Position numbers and translations under genes: made by a program | In this document: positions 37,312-47,408 of the stretch, piece by piece | Layout: every line of letters begins with the position of its first letter | How positions within the stretch are numbered: the first letter of the stretch is position 1 | Notes under the pieces: model-generated | The model's input: only the letters and a program-made list of their open reading frames with translations | What the model was told of the DNA's origin: nothing | The model's database searches: none | NCBI RefSeq assembly: GCF_017562075.2 | Contig: NC_054084.1 | Location: 14,150,798 to 14,214,797, forward strand | DNA length: 64,000 nt | Direction of reading: 5' to 3' | Origin: Anopheles merus | Taxonomy: Eukaryota; Arthropoda; Insecta; Diptera; Culicidae

Positions 37312-37843
37312 CAATGGGGCCCTTTCCGTTGTTAGTTCGTAGGCTGAAATTTCAGCCTGTCAGCTGTTTGTATTGTATAGCAATTTTCGGGCAGCTATCT
37401 ATGTGAGTATACAGGTGGGCTTATCCCAAGGTGTATGAATTTAGAAGGCTGATTTTTATCGCTTCGTCTTCTGAATGAAGATTTTAAAAGTGTTTTGAGT
37501 ATTCGTCAAGCTCGTTGGAGCAAAAGTTTTCACTCGTTCTGTCAAAAAATGATGTTCAAAATTGGTTATAAATACATGCTATGATACTACCTGGACTACA
37601 TACACTTTGATTCCAAATTCCGCCACCTAATCTCTTTAATGCACCTTGGGATAAATGTAAACAACACCGTGTTTTCGAGCAGGTACTCGAATCTAATTCT
37701 AGCTTTGTGGCTAGAATAATCTAGACTGAAAATTGCAGTCTAGTTTTTTGGCTGGGGTGTATGAAGGGTTTACATGATTTCAGCCTCCAACTGTCAAACT
37801 CCATACAAAAAAAAACTAACTAGAATCGTGAAGGCCCCCAATG
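37312..37843. mobile_element. MITE family A, copy 2 (532 bp)
   Basis: The left end CAATGGGGCCCTTTCCG and the inverted right end CATTGGGGGCCTTCACG form imperfect terminal repeats. A perfect 16-base palindrome, GGCTGAAATTTCAGCC, sits at 37342-37357. Shared blocks with copy 1 (1545-2371) include CAGGTGGGCTTATCCCAAGG and CTCGAATCTAATTCTAGCTT. It is non-coding and no target duplication is evident. Confidence 0.65.
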
Positions 37844-38694
37844 TGAGAAATTCTGAAGACTTTGGAACGTACATACTGCACGTGAAATTCTTTTATTCGA
37901 TCTGTTTCATACAGTACATTATTTCCTATAAACATGTTTTGAAATCCCACATCAACTCTACACTTTTGCATAAATACTTCAGAGAAATGAATCTGTATAA
38001 AATCATTTGTTGTAAAAGATAAGTTTTCCCCAAGAATTTACAGTACATATGTGAAACCATCAGGTATAAATTAAAAATAGCATTGAGAAACATAAACACA
38101 CATATAACCACCACCAAATTGTATTACTTTTGATGTATAACGCACACCCCGCTTGCATTCAAAAAATACCTGCAAACCCATAGCCTAACCAACGGGGATA
38201 AACTGCGCACCACAAACCACCACGACGAAAAGCCGGCAGGCAGCCCCCGGTGATAAAAACATAAATTTTTGCGTTTCGAGATTGAATAAAAGGCGAAATC
38301 CATTCCTATAATGATTCCATTCAATCGCATTTTCCAACGGCTTCCTACAGAATGAGGGCGCGCAGAAGAGAGAATAAAAAGCGAGGAAATACCTCACCGT
38401 CGCAACCACCCGAGCTATTCTCGTGTTGTTTGTTTTCCTGCTCCCCCTTTTTTTTCTTTATTCCACGCTTTATGCATTCCTTCTAAAAACACTCCACACA
38501 AATCCGTTAGGCAGGAAAGAAACCTGCTGCCAACGCCTATTTTTGCACAATTTCCGCTCACGACATCAAAGCGGAAGGAACCTCGGCGGTTCAACTACGG
38601 CAACCGCATCGTGGTGCGGTTGGGGAGAAGAGCCCGGTTTGCGGGGTAACAAATCCCAAATCGATTCCACATGCTTCCGGAGCGGTATGTGACG

Positions 38695-38727
38695 TTGCTG
38701 CTGCTGCTGCTACTGCTGCTACTGCTC
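38695..38727. repeat. Interrupted (CTG)n repeat
   Basis: About eleven CTG or CTA triplets. No surrounding gene is recognised. Confidence 0.9.
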
Positions 38728-40481
38728 GCTTAAATACATTACGTGCCATTTTTCAACCTGAACCTTTGCCACGTTGCCCAGGCATTTGCCATTCTTCTTG
38801 CGCGCATTTCCTCCCTTCCGCCGGCGGATGCGTTACGCCGCTATGGTTGCAATGTTATACGGCAAAATACCTTTGCTGCGTCATATTCATCACCATCATC
38901 ACATGGGCCGGGGAACGCATCTTGCATGGTTTCGTTTCGAACAACATCTCCTTTACACCGCACGCACGAACGAACGGTGATGCAGAAATCGAAAAGGCGA
39001 ATCGATACAAACCATCATCAGCTAACGCACGCACGCATACCATTCACCAACCGGTGAAGTTGTTGCTGGGCGGATGCCAACAAAGCACTGAGCGCAACAA
39101 ACCAGAACCAATGCTTTGCCGATGGGTTAGAGCTAAAACTGAACTGCCGGTACTTTCCGGCCTACAGTGTACGGTGAATAAATTGACACCCGATCAGGAA
39201 ACGCGCGCTGATGATGACACACGTACACCGACCGACGGATCACCATTTTTGGAGCTGAACCGACGGCTACCGGGTGCCCTCCATTGCCGTCGCCGCTGTA
39301 TTTTGCCACACCAAATGGGAAACAACGAACCCAAAATGGTTACATAATGCAATGAATTTGATTAAATTTCCCTCAATCACCTCCGCGTTAAACCTAACCC
39401 CCCCTTAACGGGCTCGGAACGCTAACGCGTCGAAACGTCTCCACCTAACAGCGCACGACGGAGTTATCCAGACGATTCCAAAGTTCTGCCTGCTGATAGT
39501 GTGACAATGTTGATTCCAACATCGAAACGGTGACGGCACGGACGTGCGTATACGTATTCGCTTCCCATGTGTGTCACCACACTGTGCATCTGGTTCTGAT
39601 AGCACCAGCCCTCCATTTGTTGGTTCTGATGATGTTTAAAACGTTAATTTAATTGAATTTCAGTTCGAGAGCGCACTCCGTCTGGGATGCAACTGCATAG
39701 AGGGTAGGCGCACGAGGCGTAGGCACAAAGCGGTTGGGCAACACGTACATTGACGAAGCAGTGACGAACGTAAAACAATCCCTGCCCAGTTTTGGATCAA
39801 GACGGTACCATATTGGAATGCAATGACGCATTTCCGATGCTATAACAGTCAAAAAAGGCATAAATTTGATGAATTATGTACGACTTGAAGCAGCCTCGTA
39901 GCGTACACCATTAGATATGGATATTAGATTAAGACATTACAATGGATAGAAGAGGGTTCAAATTAAATCCGATGAATCGAATTATAAACGTTTAGATCCC
40001 ATATAAAAGAAGTTTTAGAGGGCATACTATCTCAACGATTGGAATTGAGGGCAGTTAAATATTACGTTCAAGATTTACTATCGCATCTTTCATGACATAA
40101 TTGGTTCATACTTGTCTCAAGAAGCAATTGGAGAAGTCTCTTGAAACGAATATAGGCCAGTGACCGACGCTTTGCGATGATTACTGGTGAAGATGATTCA
40201 ATTTAACAAGTATCTTCCTGAATTGGAGTATAGCAAGCGTATTGCGGTCTTTGAATATGCAGAACTACAGAAAACAACTTCCAAGATCCTTTGATGCAGG
40301 ATCGTCAAATGTGTACGCCAAAGAGATGGTTTCTGCGGGTTTCTCTGACTTCCTAGAACATTTTGTTTAACATTATTTAACGTTTAACGATCTAGCCTAA
40401 AAACAGAAGCTACAACACCTAGTAGGACCCAACTGGCAAGCGGTGTACTATAATGAAGAGAAAAATGTAGTTTTCGTCAGA

Positions 40482-40600
40482 ATCGATTCGAATAGCACCA
40501 AATTTTTCTGGAATCGGCTTCAGAATCGGCTCCGCAATCTAATTTAGCTCCGGAATCGGAATCAGAATTCTCCGAACACAGAATCGGAATCGGGTAGGTC
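40482..40600. repeat. Degenerate GAATCGG array
   Basis: GGAATCGG-type hexamer to octamer units recur (GAATCGATTC, GGAATCGGCTTC, GAATCGGCTCC, GGAATCGGAATC). The array ends with AATCGGGTAGG, TCCAAACTCCC and TACATTAG. Its 3' tail resembles the tail that follows the 10-bp minisatellite at 58978-59092, so the two may derive from the same repeat family. Confidence 0.5.
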
Positions 40601-40834
40601 CAAACTCCCTACATTAGTGTACTAATGAATGTCGTCGTCTTACGGATGATAGAAAATCCTGCTATCTACAACCAGCCATTACTTAAAAATACATCTTTAA
40701 AAAAATCAAATACAATAAGCACTTCAAAAAATTTTTGGTCTAGAAGACTTCAAGAATTGAAATGCGAAACAATATCTAACAACTTGATAAAGCAGTGCAT
40801 CCATCAGCATAGTACAGAATAGTAAAGTCTAAAC

Positions 40835-41141
40835 CAGAGGTCTCCAAACTAAGGCCCGCGGGCCGCATGCGGCCCTTAAGAGCCTTCAATGCGGCCCGCG
40901 AGGACTGGGTCAAGGTTAAATTAAATAGCTTTCTTTTCTAACTGATTTTTTTTTACTTTTGAAAGATGAAAATCAAGATTCAATAAAAGAAGCTGCAGAA
41001 ATTTGATATATTTCAATAGTATTTTCTTATTAAAACGAGATTTGAACTTCCACTCATTCTTAAGTTAGCGTTAAAATGGCCCTCAACAATGTTGATTGTG
41101 AAGCAATGCGGCCCGCAAACTGAAAAGTTTGAAGACCCCTG
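40835..41141. mobile_element. hAT-type MITE (307 bp) with perfect 8-bp TSD
   Basis: The ends are CAGAGGTCTCCAAACT and, inverted, CAGGGGTCTTCAAACT, flanked by GTCTAAAC on both sides (40827-40834 and 41142-41149). Subterminal GGCCCGCGGGCCGCATGCGG and CAATGCGGCCCGC motifs give strong hairpins. It is non-coding with an AT-rich centre. The exact 8-bp duplication and CAG ends identify a hAT element, fairly young. A degraded relative lies at 55358. Confidence 0.88.
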
Positions 41142-41149
41142 GTCTAAAC

Positions 41150-43963
41150 TAATTAGCAAGTGGAATTGTGTGAAATACATCAATTGTCAATTTATATTTT
41201 AAAAAAAATATTCAAACGAGTCCCCACAACGTTGATATATATTTTCTTAGAAAGGGGCGTTTTGAACTAATTTCATTCAAAATGATAACTACAAACGAAT
41301 TCCCACAACTCCACCGTGAAGAACGAGAACGATGTCCCCCAACCGACACAACAACACTAACGATTGCTTTCATGTCTCACAAAAGGATGGCGCACAGATG
41401 TTCCACAGCAAGCGCTGTGCGCACATAGCACACTCAATTAGCCTGCTTCTTCGATTCGAACACAATGCGGATCTCTCCCCACCTTCATAGAGATACCATT
41501 TGCCTTTGTGTGTTTTTGTGTTTTTGGGAAATATACAATCACCCCAAGCAACGGGCTACACCGAGTTACACTACTTTCGCTCCACACTTTGAATTTACAG
41601 CACGAGCGTCGATTGGGACGAACTACTAAAGATATGCTCACACAGGGGCAACAACATCAACCACCCTCTCATCTCTATTCAAAGCCTTCGATATTTTTTT
41701 CCATTTACCTTTGACAGTCTATTCAACACAAATCACCCCGATGCCGATAGCAACCAACCTTTGAAAGGGCTTCGATCAACGACTCCACAAGGATGTCAGC
41801 ACGATGCAAGAGAGAGAGATCCGCCTGCTTCGGCTTTTCTTTTCTTCTGCTCGATTCAGTTTCCCATCGGATCGGAAAATCTTTGCCCGTATCTCGTGCC
41901 AGAGCAAGGAAACCAAAGCAGCTGGACCGCTGTAACGTCGAACGGAAAAGCGAGCAAAGAAGGTGAACGATAGATTTAACTCCTTTTCGCACGCAAACCC
42001 ACCATTCAATGCCGGTTTGCCGTCGATGGGGAAAAGCTTTGAGCGGCACCAAGCTCCTCCTGCACCAGTACAACGCAACACACAATGGTAAGAAGCTGAC
42101 GATAAAAGAAAACACATTTATTGAAGCCATGACAACACACCCGGAAGCCGCCGGGATAGTTACCGTGATGATGTGCTGACGTTGGTAGCCGCCCCAACCC
42201 CACGAAGCAAAGAATACAGACGCTTCTTACAAGACTCATCAGACACCTTTTTTCTGCTCGGTCGACAGTTACGACAATTTATTCCAACTTCCAGCACCGG
42301 CGCAAGCCACAGAAGATAAGACGATACACAATGCTGTATGAGGGAAAGATTGAAAGGAAACTGTAACCTTTTCCTATGCAAAAAAGAAAAGAGAAACTGC
42401 ACAACGGGGCAGGAGGAAAAACTATCCCAACGGGGCTGTTGTAAGTGTCCGTGTGTCAGGAGTGAGGAAGTAAACAAAATAAAGCACATTGAATTATATC
42501 GTGTTTCAGCTTCATTCATTGATGGGCGCGCGCACTGACGCCGACGGCATCGATCCGAGTTCTTTGCATCCGTATCACTCACACACACATACACACACAC
42601 ACACACACATACTCACTGATATCCGTTTCTTGTACATTCAGGATTCTGAATCCTTTTATGCATCGACAGCTGCCACAACCCCTATTCAACTACTCTTCCT
42701 TGCACTTGCACCCGATAACTCCCTCCGTCGACCGGCGTTTTTCCTTCCCAATTGTCCTTTCGTCGCTACTGCTTCATGGCATTATCATCATCCTGCTACA
42801 CAAGGCACAAAGGCTTACACTTCATCCCATCGCCCTTTCGTGGGCCATTTGCCCCGCTTTGCTCGCTTCAATTACAGCTCCCGCACGGTTGACAATGTGC
42901 AAGCTAACCTTTCCTGCCTTTGCGCCTGACGACGAATCGACAAAGTCGACGGTGATGACGGTGACGACGGGCTGGCATTAAATATCAACCCGACCGGAGG
43001 CTCTTGCAGCTTCCGGTGCCAAAGCACCGGAACAGTAGTGCTACCCTCGCTCAACCCCATTACCATCCGGAGAACCGCCATCCGGAGACAAAACATACTG
43101 TCAAGTCATTGGGGAAGAGCCAGCGAACAAGAAACCTTTCTTGCGCCCGGCTATCAGTGTACGCTCTCTCTATCGGGGCTTTAGTGGGGGGACGGACAAG
43201 ACGTGTCGCTGCTTCCGCCGAAGGTCAGACGAAGGTGCCCGTGCGCGAAGAATACCATTGTGGATTGCGGAAGCAAATTGTGGCCCCGCGGCCGCCGGAA
43301 TGCGGGACATTTGAGAAGCCAATGCACCAACACGCGTTCATCAACCAGTGGGAAAAAGGATGATAGCGCGTAGCGAAAGCGCATCCCGTTAGATGGCACA
43401 TTGAAGCCTTACCGAAATCTTGCGTCTTTTGCCGCTAAGCTGTGCTGCGCCCTGCAAGTGGCATCGGTTTGGCTTGCGATTGGTTTCACGGTCGAGGAGG
43501 AGGATACTTAAAGAGAGCTTTAAAATTGAACAACATAGGTAAGGTGTGCTTAAGCATTCAGAAGTCTATTCGGGGTTTGGTTCACGGAAAACGGGAAACG
43601 CTTTTGAAAATTGTTCATTTTTTTTGGTATAGAAAGCTCACTCACATACGAAAATCAAACAACTTTGGGATTTTCTGCGGTAGCAATTTATAATGGTACA
43701 GATATGTTTGAAGGAATTGGAAAAAAATGGGGTGTAATATGTACTTCAAAACATGGAAATATAATGATTCTTTGTGTTCCGGCTACATTTTGTCAATAAA
43801 CTAAACGCAAGAAATCTTTTTTTACTACTCTGTTGCACTCATAATAGCGATAATCCTAATGTCCTAATAGATACATCCAATCCGTAGTAAAACGTAATAT
43901 AATTGGAATGCAACTGATTTAACAAAGCGAATAGCAACACTTGGTAACGTACAGGGTTTCGAA
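41150..43963. other. Unique non-coding DNA
   Basis: Mostly GC-rich with CA tracts. Several overlapping open frames occur at 41.7-43.4 kb on both strands, without domains. I recognise no repeat or RNA gene. Confidence 0.5.
42579..42609. repeat. (CA)n microsatellite, interrupted
   Basis: Two CA runs separated by one CATA interruption. Confidence 0.93.
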
Positions 43964-44457
43964 CCATATAAGGGAATAGTTCAATCACTTAGGGGAATGT
44001 TGCAAATCGGTAAGGGAATGTTGCATGCAAGCTATGGAAGTTTACAATCTTATAGGGGAGTTTTGTAATCCATTAGGGGAATTTTGCAAGCGTACTGTGG
44101 AGCTGTCCTCAGACTGTGGGTACCGGTGTAAAAAGCTTCGAATTGATTGACCGATGATGTTTTTTTATCATTTGGAGTAATTTTCGTGAGGGATTCAGCT
44201 GTACCCATGATAAACTAAATAAATACTGCTGCAGAGCCATAATTAAACATGATAGGTTAGTAAGATTGACGAAAATATTTTGAGGTATTTACAGCGGCAC
44301 CCACAGTCCGATGACAGCTCCACGGTACGCTTGCAAAATTCCCCTAATCGATGGCAACACTCCCCTATAAGATTGTAAACTTCCACAGCTTGCATGTAAC
44401 ATTCCCTTACCGATTTGCAACATTCCCCTAAGTGATTGAACTATTCCCTTATATGAT
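43964..44457. mobile_element. Foldback-like element with 168-bp inverted arms
   Basis: The left arm (43964-44131) and right arm (44290-44457) are inverted copies with few differences, around a 158-bp AT-rich loop. Each arm is itself a tandem array: a GGAAT/GGAAG/GGGAG core recurs at 43973, 43994, 44015, 44036, 44057, 44078 and 44099, exactly 21 bases apart. The best units read TAGGGGAATGTTGCAA. Long inverted repeats made of short direct repeats are the architecture of Foldback/Galileo elements in Drosophila. No coding sequence and no clear target duplication are visible. The outer TACAGGGTTT at 43950 could be the true left end. Confidence 0.7.
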
Positions 44458-45308
44458 TCCATTACAATTACGATTACAAATATGAAACAATCGTGCCCAA
44501 TCTATGAGAAATTAAGGCCAAAATAAGTCAAAAACATAATATTTATATATCTAGTTAATTTGACAAAATGATTAAAATGCAATCACTAAAAGAGAAAATG
44601 ACACAATTTTAGCTCCTAAATTCGCTGGAAGTCAGAAAATTACACACCACGAGTCAAATATTAAATTTATTATTTAAAATAATTTTTAATAATTATCTTA
44701 TTATTACTAGTGTATCATAAGAGCACGATGTTTGTGCTTATGCAACCATATAAATCTATTTAATCATTCAATCCTCTCAACCAAAAACTTGTTTTCTAAA
44801 CCCCCACACGCAATCCACACAGAACAATATTTAACATCCACACATCCATTCAATTAACCACTGCTTAATATGTTTGTCATGACAGACCGCTGGTGGACCG
44901 CGCTCTTTCTAAGCTCGCCACAACGCCGCCACAGCACACAGCAATGCCCAGCCGACAGGCGGCGGTAGCGGTATTCACTTCACGTCCGGTTTGCCGGTAT
45001 AACACAGCATTCTGATTTTGCTTTTGTCATGCACACGGCACACATAGGGAGGAGGGGAGGATGCGAACAGGGAACAGGCGTTTTTGAACAAAGCCAATGT
45101 CTGCTCTTCTGGAAGCATTAGGTTCATCCGTGCATTGCGAAACAGCAGCAGCTTCCACCCGGGGTCCGGTGGAATTACTCCGTCGGAAGAAACAACAAGC
45201 GCCTTCCGCTTTGAACCAATCCAAAACCGAAACCACTAGGCCTAGGTAAAGCTCGAAGCAAACACAGGGCTTGGGCGGTCAACGCGGAGTGGTGTGAGAG
45301 AGAGAGAA

Positions 45309-45346
45309 AGAGCAGGAGGCCAGAGGAGCCAGAGGAGCCAGAGGGG
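45309..45346. repeat. 9-bp tandem repeat (GAGGAGCCA)n
   Basis: About four units of GAGGCCA/GAGGAGCCA type in GC-rich anonymous DNA, downstream of a short GA run. Confidence 0.85.
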
Positions 45347-46423
45347 CCAGAGAGTTCATTCGATTGAGAAACCGTACCGAGAACACCGTTTATTAAATTA
45401 TGCAAGTTATATTATTTACATTCAAAGCATCGGTCCCGTCCATCGGCAGCACGGGCGAGAGGTGAGTTCTACCGACAGTGCCGCTCCTCCTTCCGGTGTG
45501 GTTTCGACGGTGTACGGTGATCGGTTCTCTCTAACGCTCCCTTCTCTTCAACCCATCACAGCCCACTCGGTCGTCATACCTACACTCGCTCGGCGGCTGT
45601 TCACTTATTCACGCACCTTGTTTAAGTATTTATCACAGTAGGCTTCGGTGTGTGTGTATGTGCCTCGGCTTGGCCATAGGTTTGCACGAGAATTTACTGC
45701 GGAGAAGCGAGTTTTCGCAAATGCAAATCAAACCCATAACCAATCGAACGGACGAGCCACGGGACAGGGAAGCGGGTGGAAAGGTGCGTTGGGAGTAGTG
45801 GTGTGGTCTGTAAAACGATATGTAAAATTTACGCTGCTCTGTGAGGGAAGCAGCGAAAGCCCCACTTTACTTATTGCCAAACAGAGTAGATTTCTTCGAT
45901 GGAGAAAACTTCTACTGCTAGGGAAATCTGTTCACGTACACCGACCCGGACGAACCTCTTCAGGATTGCGCAATAATATTGAATGGATTTTAAAGTTTTG
46001 TTAAACAACATGAGCTGAGATAGCTTGGTGGAAAGAACTTCCCCGTTTGCTTAGTGTGCAAACGGAGCCGATAGGGCAGGCAGTGGTAGACGCTCGCAAA
46101 CCTCACTGCAAGCCCTACTGATATTTTCAAACCTTGATTAAGCTGAGTTTTTTCATTCGTCAGAAAATGTGTTGAAAATGATTGCTTAGTTGAGGCTAAA
46201 ATAAGAATAAAAGCTTAATTGTTACATCAAAATAATGGAAACGAAACTAAAGCAGGGTAACTGTACCGTTATTGGGCAGGTTAGTGCAGCAGTTTTACAA
46301 AAACTGCTCGTACACTTACAATTTTTATTATTTTTCATGAAAGTGACGTTATTTTGAACAATAAATTGTATTACGTATTATTTTTTATTTGTTGATTTAA
46401 ATGTTTTTTTTTTTTTTCTTCAG

Positions 46424-46631
46424 AAATATTCCTAAAAATGCGAGCGTTGTTTTTGCTCCTAGTTTCGGCAGTTTGTTCCTATTTTCGGCAGGCTGTGTTC
46501 GGCAACGCGAATACTGGTCGGAAAATGCTTCAATCGATGCAAATCAATCGAAAAGTCGAAAAGTTCTTAATTATTAATTTTACGTTGCCCAATTTTATCC
46601 TTTTGCTGGCAGTTTTCACAGTCTCTTCGAT
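46424..46631 (+). other. Candidate coding exon with a signal-peptide-like start
   Basis: A T-rich tract ending TTTTTTTTTTCTTCAG (to 46423) abuts a 208-base block that ends at a GTAAGTG donor (46632-46637). Its first ATG at 46438 opens a frame of 64 codons plus two bases. The start, MRALFLLLVSAVCSYF, has the basic-then-hydrophobic look of a signal peptide. A basic middle (GRKMLQSMQINRKVEK) follows, then a second hydrophobic stretch, FTLPNFILLLAVFTVSS. If it is not spliced, the frame stops at 46635. No homology is known to me. AT-rich DNA readily encodes hydrophobic peptides, so chance is a real alternative. Confidence 0.25.
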
Positions 46632-47373
46632 GTAAGTGACAAACAAAGTAGACATTGAAGAAAAGAGACGGCTATAGGCTCAAGAATTATAATTTTTCTC
46701 TCAAGTTATAAGATTATACATTTTGAAATTGGTGATATTTGATACAAGAAAGGACAAGGACAGCTCTAATAATTTATTATGAAAACATCAGATGGCGCTG
46801 CTGAACAGACAAGGGCAGAAAGATAACCCTTGAGACATGAGACAACTATATTAGCGATTTTAGGGCCAATTAGCAATAAGTTCGGCAAAGATCGTTAAGC
46901 AGGGTCAAACGGGTTCAACACAGATCAGCTGTTGAACAAAAAGCGCCATCGAGGCTGTAGCAAAACTCAATCGACAGAAGACTGAGCAACTACATATTAC
47001 ATACACACAAAGCCAGTTCTAAGAAAGTCTTTCCAGCTACTTAACAAACTGTTACCAGGCGTAACAACAAGTATAGTTATCTTGTACCTTATGTGTTTTG
47101 AATTCTGAAATGTTTTTTGTTGTATTTTTGTTTTTTTTTGTTAAACATAGCTTAATACAATTCAGTTATCAATACAGGTATAATAGAATAGAACAGTTTA
47201 ACTTTGTTTTAAATCTTTTCATGGAATACAAATTTTAAAAAAATGATATAATGAAATGTACATATTTCGTGTTTAAATTGTTCGAGTAAAATTAGGGCAA
47301 CAGTAGAACAGCAACAGAACATCATGACAGCCATCACAACTTAAGCGCAACCTAAAAAAAGTGCCTTTTATAA

Positions 47374-47408
47374 CCCCCCCCCACCCCCCCCCCCCCCCCC
47401 CGCCCCCC
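47374..47408. repeat. Near-pure C homopolymer
   Basis: Thirty-five bases, all C except one A (47383) and one G (47402). Length is likely unstable or mis-assembled. Confidence 0.95.

Larger units (their letters stand above)
37844..40834. other. Unique non-coding DNA
   Basis: AT-rich to 38.1 kb, GC-rich to 39.85 kb, AT-rich beyond. It contains a CTG run and a GAATCGG array, listed separately. Open frames near 38.7-39.35 kb carry only histidine/arginine-rich anonymous peptides. Confidence 0.5.
44458..47373. other. Unique non-coding DNA
   Basis: AT-rich to 44.8 kb, GC-rich to 46.0 kb, AT-rich beyond. A CAGTGGTAGACGCTCGC string at 46081 resembles a tRNA-Gly D-arm/A-box but lacks the rest of a tRNA. 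A plus-strand exon candidate is listed separately. Confidence 0.45.

Noticed and set aside
38390..38410. Minus-strand GACG|GTGAGG donor
   Set aside because: No pyrimidine-rich acceptor at a reasonable distance and no coding frame of interest.
45430..45470. Plus-strand CGAGAG|GTGAGTTC donor
   Set aside because: Upstream acceptor is poor and the implied exon is about 36 bases with no coding support.
46254..46310. CAGGGTAACTGTACCGTTATTGG as a possible transposon terminus (named here in part)
   Set aside because: No inverted partner within the next kilobase.
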